Part shown: in pieces, positions 1 to 7,977 of the stretch
Layout of the letters: each line of letters starts with the position of its first letter
How positions within the stretch are numbered: position 1 is the stretch's first letter
Assembly (NCBI GenBank): GCA_035606665.1
Contig: DATNEY010000009.1
Coordinates: 124,001-188,000, forward strand
Source: DASUGC01 sp035606665
Lineage (GTDB): Bacteria > Acidobacteriota > Vicinamibacteria > Vicinamibacterales > SCN-69-37
Direction: 5' to 3'
DNA length: 64,000 nucleotides
Notes under the pieces: model-generated
The model's database searches: none
What the model was told of the DNA's origin: nothing
What the model saw: the letters and a program-made list of their open reading frames with translations, nothing else
Made by a program: the position numbers and the translations under genes

Positions 1-859
1 CGAACGGATCCTTCGGATCGCTGTCGATGAGCTGCAGCTCCGCCGGCCGCATCGTCAATCGGCCGAACGTGATGGTGGACCCTGAGAAATAGATGTAATT
101 GGGTGCCTTGGGATCGGGCGGCGGAGGTATGGGCCTGGTTTCCGCGCCCGGCGTCCCAAACCCCTGCACGAGCCTGTCGCCGACGATCGCAACGCTCGCG
201 AGGCGTCCCCGAATCTCCGGCGGCGGCACGATCTGACCGGGCGAGAGAATCACGTCATTGCCGTCGATCTCGATGCCGCGCCGGTTCTTCAGGTTCACGA
301 CGTTGTCCAGCTCCAGACCGAACAACTCCATCAATGACTTTGCCGGGACGCCAAGCGCGCTGACCTTCTCGGTCTGAAGTCTCAAGCGCCCGTCCTCCGT
401 CACCGAGACCGACGCTTTCATCGAGATCGGAATCGGCACGCCCTTATGGAGCTTTGCCTTCTGCTTGAGGCGGCCCTCATCGACCTCCACCGTGATGTCG
501 CTGAGTGGCGAACCGTCGTACTTGAACAGAACGTCGTTCATGAGGTGCCCGAGGCTGGCCATGTCCATCGAGATGTCGCCGGAGAACACGTGCAGCACGT
601 ATGAATTCTGGTCATCGAAGACCGGCGCCTGATTGGGTTTGCGGCTGACCATCTCTCCCCGCAGTGACGCGATGTCGAGCATGATGCCCTCGGCAACATG
701 AAGGCGAACGTTCTTCATCTCGATCTGTACGGGTGCAACGGCAGCAGGCGTAGGCGAGGGAGTCTGCTGCGGCGTGGGAATCGCCGCCGGCGCATCTGGG
801 GACGCACCGCGACTACAGGAAGCGGCGGCGATACACAGGAGCGCGATCAGCCAGGCCAT
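1..859 (-). CDS. Putative lipoprotein, 3' part beyond the window
   Basis: I translated this frame by hand; it is open from an ATG at 859 to the window edge, so at least 286 residues are present and the C-terminus is missing. The N-terminus MAWLIALLCIAAASCSRG is a short hydrophobic signal with a cysteine at residue 15, fitting a lipoprotein. A Pro/Thr/Ala-rich linker follows (about 20-45), then a soluble region rich in beta-type sequence with runs such as GDISMDMASLGHL. No enzyme motif was recognised. The layout (lipid anchor, flexible linker, beta-rich domain) suggests a periplasmic or outer-membrane-attached protein. It is divergent from the gene at 1106. Function unknown. Confidence 0.75.
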   Translation of the reverse strand, partial: MAWLIALLCIAAASCSRGASPDAPAAIPTPQQTPSPTPAAVAPVQIEMKNVRLHVAEGIMLDIASLRGEMVSRKPNQAPVFDDQNSYVLHVFSGDISMDMASLGHLMNDVLFKYDGSPLSDITVEVDEGRLKQKAKLHKGVPIPISMKASVSVTEDGRLRLQTEKVSALGVPAKSLMELFGLELDNVVNLKNRRGIEIDGNDVILSPGQIVPPPEIRGRLASVAIVGDRLVQGFGTPGAETRPIPPPPDPKAPNYIYFSGSTITFGRLTMRPAELQLIDSDPKDPF

Positions 860-1014
860 GCCTCCACCATGCCAGGGTTGCACGCGATCGTCCACTCGAT
901 CGGACCCGCAAGGGTACGCAAGCAATTACCCACACCAAAACATTCAATGAAATCGTGAAAACTCTGGCACGGATGTTGGAGTGATGTGGTGTGAACAGCT
1001 CACGAGCTTCGCGA

Positions 1015-1099
1015 GTGAGCCCGCGCGAACGGCGCGGGGCGAAGGGACCCCGCGAGAGAGCGCGTAAGGGGGGTGCGGCGGGGACGAAGTCCCCCCGCA
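1015..1099. repeat. Dispersed GC-rich intergenic repeat, copy A
   Basis: This segment and 6235-6314 share the same order of short blocks: gcgcgaacgg, a ggggc core, ccccgcgag, gagcgcgt, ggggggtgcgg/ggggggcgcgg, then cgaag followed by ccccccg. Runs of G are followed by runs of C, so the copy can fold into one or more hairpins. It sits immediately 5' of the gene at 1106, as copy B sits 5' of the gene at 6323. No coding function is visible. Confidence 0.65.
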
Positions 1100-1105
1100 G
1101 TAAAC

Positions 1106-1510
1106 ATGACTGGTAAATACCTCGTCGGCGCGGCGGGAATGGCTGTGGGCGCATTGCTCACGTTGATGGTTGGTTCGTGGACGACGTCCGCGCAGGAAAC
1201 GAGGGAGACCGCGGTGAGTTATCGCGACGCTGGTGACGTCCGGTCGCTTTCTGTGGTCCGTCCGGTCGCTGCGAGGAGACCCGTCGCGACGAGAAACGTC
1301 GTGGCGGATGCGCCGGTGCGCCGGACGTCCACGAGCGTGGTCCGCACGGAACCGAAGCGCTCCTGGCAGAAGACCGCGCTCGTTATCGGCGGATCGGCCG
1401 GTGCCGGAGCCGGTGTCGGAGCCCTCGCAGGCGGCAAGAAGGGCGCGCTGATCGGTGCGGCGATTGGCGGCGGCGCGGCATCGCTGTTCGAAGCCATCAA
1501 GCGAAAATAG
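1106..1510 (+). CDS. Small exported protein with C-terminal glycine zipper
   Basis: Predicted product 134 aa. Residues 5-30 form a hydrophobic export signal or membrane anchor ending near AQE. The middle is basic and Val/Arg-rich. The last 45 residues carry a glycine-zipper pattern (GGSAGAGAGVGALAGG and GALIGAAIGGG), typical of membrane-inserting or oligomerising helices. I chose the ATG at 1106 because it starts directly before the hydrophobic segment; the in-frame ATG at 1073 would put repeat DNA into the protein. The gene is followed at once by a perfect palindrome (1516-1537). Likely an envelope protein; precise role unknown. Confidence 0.65.
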   Translation: MTGKYLVGAAGMAVGALLTLMVGSWTTSAQETRETAVSYRDAGDVRSLSVVRPVAARRPVATRNVVADAPVRRTSTSVVRTEPKRSWQKTALVIGGSAGAGAGVGALAGGKKGALIGAAIGGGAASLFEAIKRK

Positions 1511-1515
1511 GTGAA

Positions 1516-1537
1516 GGCCGGGGCTTAAGCCCCGGCC
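1516..1537. repeat. 22-nt perfect palindrome (REP-like or terminator stem)
   Basis: An 8-bp ggccgggg arm and its complement flank the palindromic centre cttaag, giving a perfect 11-bp half-site. It starts 6 nt after the stop codon at 1510. No T-run follows, so it is either a weak terminator/mRNA-stabilising stem or one copy of a REP-like family; related GC palindromes lie at 17056-17118 and 24231-24250. Confidence 0.7.
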
Positions 1538-1561
1538 GTCCTTTGTGTACCATCCAGCTTC

Positions 1562-3781
1562 ATGAAGAAGCTGGTTCTCGGCGCGATTCTCCTGACCGTC
1601 GCCTGCTCGTCTGGCGCGGCCTCCACGCAGAACCCAAATGCCCAGCGCTGGCAGGACCAGGCGGCGCGCGTGACGATTACGCGCGACGACTGGGGGATCG
1701 CGCACGTGCGCGGCAAGTCGGACGCCGATGCGGTGTTCGGCATGATCTACACGCAGGCCGAGGACGACTTCAACCGTATCGAGACGAACTACCTGAATTC
1801 GATGGGCCGGCTCGCGGAAGCCGAGGGCGAGAGCGCGATCTATCGCGACCTCCGCATGAAGATCTTCATCGATCCCGCGGACATCAAAGCTCAGTACGCC
1901 AAGGCTCCCGACTGGCTGAAGGCGCTTATGAACGCCTGGGCGGACGGCCTCAACTTCTATCTCTTCACGCACCCGGAGGTGAAGCCGCGCGTCATCAAGA
2001 CGTTCGAGCCGTGGATGGCGCTCACGTTCAGCGAGGGCAGCATCGGCGGCGATATTGAGCGCGTGAATCTCCGGACGCTGGAGAGATTCTACTCAGGTTC
2101 CCGGGGTTCCCTAGGTTCCTTGGGTTCGGTCAGCGGAGAACCAAGTGAACCAACGGAACCTCGTGAACTCAAGGAACCCGAACCGACGGGCTCCAACGGA
2201 TTCGCCATCGCACCCTCGAATTCGGCGACGAAGAAAGCGCTGCTCTGGATCAATCCGCACACCTCATTCTTCTTCCGATCCGAGCTGCAGATGGCCAGTG
2301 ACGAGGGGCTCAACGCGTACGGCGCGGTGACGTGGGGCCAGTTCTTCATCTATCAAGGGTTCAACGAGCGCGCTGGCTGGATGCACACGTCGAGCGGAGT
2401 CGACAACATCGACGAATACGCCGAGACCGTCACGAAGAAGGGCGCCGGTTACGTTTACAAGTACGGAGCCGAAGAGCGTCCGCTCTCCGAAACGAAGATC
2501 ACGGTGCCTTACAAGACCGCGACCGGTACCGCCACAAAGGACTTCATCGTCTATCGCACGCATCACGGCCCCGTCGTACGCGAGAACGCCGGAAAGTGGA
2601 TGGCCGTGCGCATGATGCAGGAGCCCCTCAAGGCGCTCACGCAGTCCTACACGCGCACGAAGTCCAGGAATTATCAGGACTTCCGCAAGTCAATGGATCT
2701 GCACACGAACTCGTCGAACAACACGATCTTCGCGGACGCCGAGGGCAACGTCGCGTACTTCCACGCGAACTTCGTTCCGAAGCGCAACCCGAAGTTCGAC
2801 TGGTCGAGGCCGGTGGACGGCAGCGATCCAGCCGCCGAGTGGGGAGAGCTCCACTCGATTGACGACTCGCCGCTCGTCGTGAATCCCAAATCCGGCTGGC
2901 TCTACAACACCAACAACTGGCCGTATTCGGCCGCCGGGCCGGACAGCCCGAAGCAGTCGGCGTATCCGTCCTACATGGATCGCAACATCGAGAATCCACG
3001 CGGCATGCACGCGATCAAGGTGCTCGGCGGCAGGAAGGACTTCACGATGGACACGCTGCGCGACGCCGCGTTCGACAGCTTCCTGCCGGAATTCGCAGCG
3101 ACGATTCCATCGCTGGTGAAAGCCTTCGACGCGCTCCCGGCGTCGCACGCGCTGAAGAAGAAGCTTGCCGCGCCGATCGACGCGTTGCGCGGGTGGGACT
3201 TCCGCTGGTCGGCCGCATCGGTCCCAACATCACTGGCGAACTTCTGGGGCGACGAGATGTGGGCGCGCTCCGTTACCACCGAGATCAACACGAAGGGCAC
3301 GCCCTCGTACGAGTGGATCGAAAAGGACGCATCCGCCGCGATTCGTCTCGACGCGCTCGCGAAGATCGTCGACAAACTGACTGCTGACTTCGGCAAGTGG
3401 GACACGCCCTGGGGCGACATCAACCGCTTCCAGCGCATCAGCCCGGAGATCGTGCATCCGTTCGACGATGCGAAGCCGAGCATTCCGGTGCCGTTCACGT
3501 CCTCGCGCTGGGGATCGCTCGCCTCGTTCGGCACGAGGACGCCGCAAGGCATGAAGAAGCTGTACGGCGTCAGCGGCAACAGCTTCGTCGCCGTCGTGGA
3601 GTTCGGCGCAGACCGCGTGCGCGCGAAGGCTGTTACGGCCGGCGGCGAGAGCGGCGATCCGAAATCACCGCATTTCAACGATCAGGCTGAGCGATACGCC
3701 AGCGGCAACCTGCGCGACGTCTACTTCTACCCGGACGCCATCAAGGCGCACGCGAAGCGGACGTACCAGCCGGGTAAGTAG
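1562..3781 (+). CDS. Penicillin acylase family (Ntn hydrolase) exported protein
   Basis: The 739-aa product fits the penicillin acylase/acyl-homoserine-lactone acylase family, which cleaves amide bonds after self-processing into two chains. It has a hydrophobic signal with a cysteine at 15 (LLTVAC), suggesting a lipoprotein. The alpha region includes DDWGIAHV and IYTQAEDDFNRIE. The predicted catalytic serine is Ser211 in GSNGFAIAP, the start of the beta chain. The C-terminal part contains PHFNDQAERYASG, where family members have a conserved Asp/Gln stretch. Substrate cannot be read from sequence. Oddity: residues about 179-208, in the spacer just before Ser211, are an SGSRGSLGS/EPSEPTEP insertion encoded by an inverted repeat (2096-2184); this stretch is normally excised, so activity may be tolerated. 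Confidence 0.85.
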   Translation: MKKLVLGAILLTVACSSGAASTQNPNAQRWQDQAARVTITRDDWGIAHVRGKSDADAVFGMIYTQAEDDFNRIETNYLNSMGRLAEAEGESAIYRDLRMKIFIDPADIKAQYAKAPDWLKALMNAWADGLNFYLFTHPEVKPRVIKTFEPWMALTFSEGSIGGDIERVNLRTLERFYSGSRGSLGSLGSVSGEPSEPTEPRELKEPEPTGSNGFAIAPSNSATKKALLWINPHTSFFFRSELQMASDEGLNAYGAVTWGQFFIYQGFNERAGWMHTSSGVDNIDEYAETVTKKGAGYVYKYGAEERPLSETKITVPYKTATGTATKDFIVYRTHHGPVVRENAGKWMAVRMMQEPLKALTQSYTRTKSRNYQDFRKSMDLHTNSSNNTIFADAEGNVAYFHANFVPKRNPKFDWSRPVDGSDPAAEWGELHSIDDSPLVVNPKSGWLYNTNNWPYSAAGPDSPKQSAYPSYMDRNIENPRGMHAIKVLGGRKDFTMDTLRDAAFDSFLPEFAATIPSLVKAFDALPASHALKKKLAAPIDALRGWDFRWSAASVPTSLANFWGDEMWARSVTTEINTKGTPSYEWIEKDASAAIRLDALAKIVDKLTADFGKWDTPWGDINRFQRISPEIVHPFDDAKPSIPVPFTSSRWGSLASFGTRTPQGMKKLYGVSGNSFVAVVEFGADRVRAKAVTAGGESGDPKSPHFNDQAERYASGNLRDVYFYPDAIKAHAKRTYQPGK
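2096..2184. repeat. Inverted array of ggttcc-type short repeats inside the acylase gene
   Basis: The left half repeats ggttcc units (ggttcccgg, ggttcccta, ggttcctt, gggttcgg). The right half is their complement (gaaccaagt, gaaccaac, ggaacctcg, ggaacccgaacc). The halves can pair as a long imperfect hairpin. The array keeps the reading frame and encodes Gly/Ser then Pro/Glu-rich peptide in the spacer region. Confidence 0.75.
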
Positions 3782-3812
3782 GCCATGGCTCCGGCTGAGT
3801 CCTGACGGAACG

Positions 3813-3863
3813 CGTCGCCGGTCGACGAGGGATCGGCTCGCCCGGCTCAACCGAACATGCCGC
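3813..3863. repeat. Left arm of a long imperfect palindrome split by the IS
   Basis: This arm begins cgtcgccggtcgacgaggga; the exact complement of those 20 bases lies at 5321-5340. Pairing continues with a few mismatches through cgg, tcgc, cggc, cgaac and tgccgc to 3863, matched by 5340-5291. The arms flank the insertion sequence from outside, which suggests they were one stem-loop before insertion. Confidence 0.7.
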
Positions 3864-3890
3864 TCGAAATCCTCGTATATGGACTCCTCC

Positions 3891-4126
3891 CGTCGGCAAG
3901 AGCAACGACAGGTGCCAGTGCGATCAGGTGCACTCGTATATCCGGCCTCGCGATGACGGTCAACGCAGGACCGTCGGGCCATCATGGGATGTGCACACCG
4001 AAGGGCCAATCGCTCACAACGGCCAATGACGGCCAGAGGATTTCTGGACCAGGTTCGGTGTCGGTCTGACCGATGTGCCATGACCTCCGTTGCGCCCGCA
4101 CGCTTCAGGTAAGTCGAGACGCCGTC
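3891..4126 (-). ncRNA. Candidate bridge-RNA region of the IS110/IS1111 element
   Basis: This 236-nt stretch between the transposase stop codon and the left inverted repeat has no convincing gene. In IS110-family elements a structured RNA from the non-coding end pairs with donor and target DNA; in the IS1111 subgroup it is placed downstream of the recombinase gene, as here. I have not folded it, so the RNA is an inference from position and length. Confidence 0.3.
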
Positions 4127-5176
4127 TTACGCGGCGGGTGGCGCCGCGCGCCATGTACCAAAGTCGCCGGCCGATCGCCAGACGGCCCAAATCACGCGCG
4201 CCAGCTTATTCGCTAACGCGACGGCCCCTTTGTTGACGCCACGGCGATCCGCGACGCCGACGGCCCAGCGTTGCAGCGCCGTGAGCGGGCGCCCGCCGTG
4301 CCGCATCCGTCGGCGCGCGTTGTTGATGACGGAGCGGGCACCATGGATGAGGAGCGTCCGGAGATACACATCGCCCCGCTTGCTGATGCGCCCGCGCCAG
4401 TGGCGGTGTCCACTCGAGGCCTCGCGTGGTGTGAGCCCGAGCCAGCTCGCGAAGTGGCGACCGCGCCGAAAGGCGTGAATGTGCGGCACGCTCCCGAGCA
4501 GCGCGGTCGCCGTCACGACGCCGATGCCGGGAATCGTTTGCAACCGGCGCGTGTTCTCCTCTGTGTCAGCGAGGACCTGGAGCTGGTCGTCGAGGCGCGT
4601 GACGCGCTCGGTGAGGGTCCGGATTTCTTCCAGCAATTCTGTCGCCGCGAGCTGCACAAAGTACGGGAGTGCCGACGTGTCGACCAGGTGCGGCACGTCA
4701 CGAAGCGCCGCCCGGCCCCGCCGCAGCAGTACGCCTTGCTCGCGGAGCAGGCCGCGCAGCGCATTGATGCGCGCCGTCCGCGTCTGCTGCCATTGCTGAC
4801 GGACGCGATGCAACCCTTGCAAGGCTTGCTGCTCGGCCGTTTTGATCGGAACCGGCAACATGCTGTCGCACCGGCGGGCTTCTAACAGGGCCTCGGCATC
4901 AGTCCGGTCGCTCTTATTGCGTCGGACGTAGGCCCGGACGTATTGCACCGGCAACAGCACCGGCCGCAACTGGAGCGCCTGACACCGCCGCCCCCAATAC
5001 TGCGCCGTCCCGCACGCTTCCATCACCACCACGGTATCGCGCGGGCATTGGGCCAGAAACCGCTCAAATTGCCGGCGCGTCAATCGACGCCGCCCGATCA
5101 CGCGGTGCGCCGCATCGGCCTCGGCGACCTCGAACACGTCTTTCGCCAGATCCACAGCAACGGTCGTAGCATCCAT
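4127..5176 (-). CDS. IS110-family DEDD transposase
   Basis: 349 aa, the usual length for the family. The N-terminal RuvC-like domain shows the acidic tetrad D9 (VDLAKD), E53 (VMEACGTAQYW), D90 and D93 (NKSDRTDAEAL). The C-terminal Transposase_20 domain contains IPGIGVVTATALLG, then HFASWLGLTPREASSG with the candidate catalytic serine at 254/255, and RISKRGDVYLRTLLIHGAR. These enzymes act as serine-type recombinases guided by a bridge RNA. The reading frame is intact, so the element may be active. No accessory gene is present. Confidence 0.93.
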   Translation of the reverse strand: MDATTVAVDLAKDVFEVAEADAAHRVIGRRRLTRRQFERFLAQCPRDTVVVMEACGTAQYWGRRCQALQLRPVLLPVQYVRAYVRRNKSDRTDAEALLEARRCDSMLPVPIKTAEQQALQGLHRVRQQWQQTRTARINALRGLLREQGVLLRRGRAALRDVPHLVDTSALPYFVQLAATELLEEIRTLTERVTRLDDQLQVLADTEENTRRLQTIPGIGVVTATALLGSVPHIHAFRRGRHFASWLGLTPREASSGHRHWRGRISKRGDVYLRTLLIHGARSVINNARRRMRHGGRPLTALQRWAVGVADRRGVNKGAVALANKLARVIWAVWRSAGDFGTWRAAPPAA

Positions 5177-5290
5177 GGTGGCCTCCTCTTGGTTGTGGTC
5201 TCACCCACATCACGGCAATGGTGCCGCGAAAAAACCAGGAGGAGTCCATCCCATTACTCCATCCGGTCGGCCTGCAGACTGGCGCGCGGC

Positions 5291-5340
5291 GCGGCAGTTC
5301 GCGTTCGCCGCGCGATCCGCTCCCTCGTCGACCGGCGACG
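5291..5340. repeat. Right arm of the palindrome split by the IS
   Basis: The last 20 bases are the exact complement of 3813-3832, and pairing extends inward with a few mismatches to 5291. Together with the left arm it encloses the insertion sequence plus about 55 nt of residual loop DNA (3864-3878 and 5250-5290). Confidence 0.7.
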
Positions 5341-5374
5341 TGGACTCGCGGGAGCGTGAAGCGGGGAAAGCCAG

Positions 5375-6112
5375 CTATCTGACCGTCACATCGAATCGCC
5401 GGAACGGCTGATCGGGCTGCGTTCGCTGCAGGAGCGGCATCGAGACGTTGAAGACCGGTGCGCCGTTGGCGGTGCGTCCTTCGGGCTGGCCGTGATGCGC
5501 GTGGCCGTGGAAGACGGCCGCCACTTCATAGCGGTTCAGCGGATCTTCGAGGCGGCTCGATCCCAGGAATGGATAGATCTCGAGCGGCTCGCCTTCGACT
5601 GTGCCCGCGACCGGCGCATAGTGCAGCAGCGCAACGCGCGGGACGGATCTGAGACGCGCGAGCGCGGTCTCGAGCTTCAGTGCTTCTGCCACGGTTTCCT
5701 GAACGAACGCCTTGATGAGGGTCTCGCCCCACGAACCGAGCGCGCGCGCGCCGAAGCCGCCGCAGAACCCCTTCACGCCCGCGAATCCGATCCCTTTGAT
5801 CTCGATCGCATCGCCGTCGAGCACGTGGATGCCCGCCTCGCCGAGGATTCCGCGAATCGCGGCTTCCTGCCCCGATTCGCAGTCGTGATTGCCGAGCACG
5901 GCCACGATTGGGACGCGAACCAACTGCGTGAGCAGTCTGGCCATGCCTTCGGCTTCGTCCGCGCGGCCGTGATCGGTGAGGTCGCCGCAGATTGCGAGCA
6001 CGTCCGCATCGGCGGTCGCTGCCGCGAGCGCCGGGCCGTACGTGTCAGCGGGATGCCGCCCGAAATGAAGATCCGCCGTCGCGGTGATACGAACCACGTG
6101 CTGCTCTGCCAT
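5375..6112 (-). CDS. Calcineurin-like metallophosphoesterase
   Basis: 245 aa cytoplasmic protein, no signal peptide. It carries the full metal-site series in order: D14-x-H16 (TADLHFG), GDLTDHG with D44, GNHD with N75-H76-D77, a lone His in LLHYAPV near residue 163, and HGHAHHG near 210. This is a dinuclear metal phosphoesterase. Substrate is not evident; LLHYAP and the closing GHAH motif resemble the YfcE/cAMP-phosphodiesterase-like branches only loosely. It is divergent from the gene at 6323, with repeat copy B between them. Confidence 0.85.
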   Translation of the reverse strand: MAEQHVVRITATADLHFGRHPADTYGPALAAATADADVLAICGDLTDHGRADEAEGMARLLTQLVRVPIVAVLGNHDCESGQEAAIRGILGEAGIHVLDGDAIEIKGIGFAGVKGFCGGFGARALGSWGETLIKAFVQETVAEALKLETALARLRSVPRVALLHYAPVAGTVEGEPLEIYPFLGSSRLEDPLNRYEVAAVFHGHAHHGQPEGRTANGAPVFNVSMPLLQRTQPDQPFRRFDVTVR

Positions 6113-6234
6113 GTGGGCTTCCGCCGGGATAAAGGGAGCAAGTTACATGCCCTTGCCGAGCCTCCTGCTTCTCTGGCGCGGGCCGGGGCGTGGTACGCCA
6201 ATTGCCACATATGGCCAGAGCGAGCGAACCGTGT

Positions 6235-6314
6235 GAGCGAGCCGCGCGAACGGAGTGGGGCATAAGGGCCCCCGCGAGTGAGCGCGTTGGGGGGCGCGGG
6301 GGCGAAGCCCCCCG
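6235..6314. repeat. Dispersed GC-rich intergenic repeat, copy B
   Basis: Same block order as 1015-1099 with small substitutions: gcgcgaacgg, gtggggcataagggcccccgcgag, gagcgcgtt, ggggggcgcggg, cgaagccccccg. It fills the gap directly before the gene at 6323, leaving only cgacaaaaag as possible leader, so it may lie within that gene's 5' untranslated region. Confidence 0.65.
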
Positions 6315-6322
6315 ACAAAAAG

Positions 6323-7162
6323 ATGGAGCGTGCTCCGGTCAAGTTCTATCGTGAAGTTCTTGCATCCCTGACGAAGGCGAAGGTGCCGTTCCTCGTCGGC
6401 GGCGCGTTCGCGTTCTGCCGGTACGCCGGCATCGATCGGCGCACCAAGGATCTCGATCTGATGATTGAGGAACGGACGTGGCCGGACTTTGCCCGCGTCG
6501 TTCGCGCCGCCGGTATTCACACCCGGCTGACGTTTCCGCACTGGCTGGGCAAGGCGCTGTCACCCGCCGGCCAGGTGGACGTGATCTTCAACGGCGGCGC
6601 CGGTTTGACGCCGGTGGACGCCGAGTACTTCACGCACGGCGTGCGCGCGCCGGTGCTGGGCTTCGACACGATGCTCTGCCCGGCCGAGGAGCTGATCTGG
6701 TCGAAGGCCTTCATCATGGAACGCGAGCGGTTCGACGGCGCCGATGTGCTGCACCTCATTCGCGCGCTCGGTGATCGACTCGACTGGCGCCGCCTCCGCC
6801 GGCGCTTCGCCGGGCACGAGCCCGTGCTGCGCGCGCATCTCATCCTTTTCAAGTACGCCTATCCATCCGAAGCGTCGCAGATCCCGGACTGGCTCGAGGA
6901 CGAGCTCATCGGCGCGATCCCCCGCGCGGAGCCGTCGAACCAGCCGGTCTGCCGGGGCACGTATCTTTCGCGCGCGCAGTACCTCGTCGACGTTGACACG
7001 TGGGGCTATGCCGACGGGCGGCTGGCGCCGTTCGGAACCATGACCGAACGGAACTGGCTGATCTGGACGAATGCGATTGACGCAAAGCGCGCGGCGATTC
7101 GCGGCGGCAAGCGCCGGGCGGCGCCGCGCGCCGCGCTTCAGGTTGCGCTGCAGGAGACATAG
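6323..7162 (+). CDS. Nucleotidyltransferase-fold protein
   Basis: 279 aa. The N-terminal part shows the minimal nucleotidyltransferase signature: VPFLVGGAFAFCRYAG (GG helix) then RRTKDLDLMIEE with two aspartates, and a later VDVIFNGG carrying a third acidic residue. This arrangement is found in the AbiEii-like and related families that transfer nucleotides to RNA or small molecules. The C-terminal half (after about 170) is helical and unassigned. I chose the ATG at 6323 because upstream in-frame codons lie inside repeat B. No paired antitoxin gene is seen; the next gene, 10 nt downstream, is a DUF2071 protein, probably co-transcribed. Confidence 0.7.
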   Translation: MERAPVKFYREVLASLTKAKVPFLVGGAFAFCRYAGIDRRTKDLDLMIEERTWPDFARVVRAAGIHTRLTFPHWLGKALSPAGQVDVIFNGGAGLTPVDAEYFTHGVRAPVLGFDTMLCPAEELIWSKAFIMERERFDGADVLHLIRALGDRLDWRRLRRRFAGHEPVLRAHLILFKYAYPSEASQIPDWLEDELIGAIPRAEPSNQPVCRGTYLSRAQYLVDVDTWGYADGRLAPFGTMTERNWLIWTNAIDAKRAAIRGGKRRAAPRAALQVALQET

Positions 7163-7171
7163 ACTCCGTTT

Positions 7172-7924
7172 GTGCCTGCGGCATTCGACCGCGTCGACAT
7201 TGATCATCGGCCGTGGCCGATGCCGGCATCTCCGTGGTTCTGGCGCCAGTCGTGGCACGACCTGCTGTTCGCGCACTGGCCGGTACCGGGCAGCGCCGTG
7301 CGCCATCTCGTTCCGGACTGGCTCGCCGTGGACGAATTCGACGGATCGACCTGGGTCGGGCTCGTGCCGTTCAGGATGACGAACGTCACGCTCCGCGGTG
7401 TGCCGCCGGTGCCGTTCTTCTCGCGCTTTCCTGAAATGAATCTCCGGCTCTATGTCGAGCGGGATGGCCGGCCTGGGATCTGGTTCGTGAGTCTCGACGC
7501 CTCGAGACAGGCGGCGGTGATCGCAGCGCGCAACTTCGCGCATCTCCCGTATTTCCATTCCACCATGACGTGCGAGGCACGCGGCGACGACATCGCGTAC
7601 TCATCGGTCCGCCGCGGCGACGAACGCGTGGCCTTCGCCGCCACATACGGTCCCACTGGACCGATCCTCGCAAGCGCGCCCGGCAGCCTCGATCACTTTC
7701 TGACGGAGCGCTATTGTCTCTACACGCAGGATTCACGAGGCCGCCGCCTGCGCATGGACATTCATCACGATCGATGGCCGCTTCAGCCCGCCCATGCGGA
7801 CATCACCACGAATCGTGTCGCCGATCTCCAGGGCATCGCGCTCCCGGACACCGCACCGGTCCTGCACTTCAGCCGCAGAATCGACGTCGTCGGTTGGCGA
7901 TTCGAGAGTGTTGGTACTCGCTGA
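7172..7924 (+). CDS. DUF2071 (YqjF-like) protein
   Basis: 250 aa from a GTG start. Recognisable DUF2071 pattern: WRQSWHDLLFAHWPVP near the N-terminus, then VPDWLAVDEFDGSTWVGLVPFRM and VPPVPFFSRFPEMNLRLYV, and a C-terminal YCLYTQDSRGRRLRMDIHH. The family is an acetoacetate-decarboxylase-like beta fold with no settled biochemical role. No signal peptide. An ATG at about residue 17 is an alternative start. The spacing (10 nt after the preceding gene) suggests the same transcript. Confidence 0.8.
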   Translation: MPAAFDRVDIDHRPWPMPASPWFWRQSWHDLLFAHWPVPGSAVRHLVPDWLAVDEFDGSTWVGLVPFRMTNVTLRGVPPVPFFSRFPEMNLRLYVERDGRPGIWFVSLDASRQAAVIAARNFAHLPYFHSTMTCEARGDDIAYSSVRRGDERVAFAATYGPTGPILASAPGSLDHFLTERYCLYTQDSRGRRLRMDIHHDRWPLQPAHADITTNRVADLQGIALPDTAPVLHFSRRIDVVGWRFESVGTR

Positions 7925-7977
7925 TCTTCGGATATTTGGACATGTAGATACCGTGTTGAAAAAGAATTTGAAGAGAC

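Larger units (their letters stand above)
3879..5249 (-). mobile_element. IS110-family (IS1111-type) insertion sequence
   Basis: About 1.37 kb, bounded by 12-bp inverted repeats atggactcctcc (3879-3890) and its complement (5238-5249). It encodes one DEDD transposase. The non-coding end behind the transposase gene (3891-4126) is much longer than the one in front (5177-5237). Long 3' non-coding DNA and short subterminal inverted repeats are features of the IS1111 subgroup, whereas the IS110 subgroup keeps its non-coding RNA 5' of the gene. Exact ends are uncertain by some bases because the repeats may be subterminal. The element lies inside the loop of a palindrome (arms 3813-3863 and 5291-5340). 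Confidence 0.75.

Noticed and set aside
698..958. 86-residue plus-strand frame over the lipoprotein N-terminus
   Set aside because: It is opposite a clear lipoprotein signal and has Arg-rich shadow composition.
3857..4069. 70-residue reading frame in the IS non-coding end
   Set aside because: No ribosome site, no motif, and it crosses the inverted repeat of the element; better explained by a non-coding RNA region.
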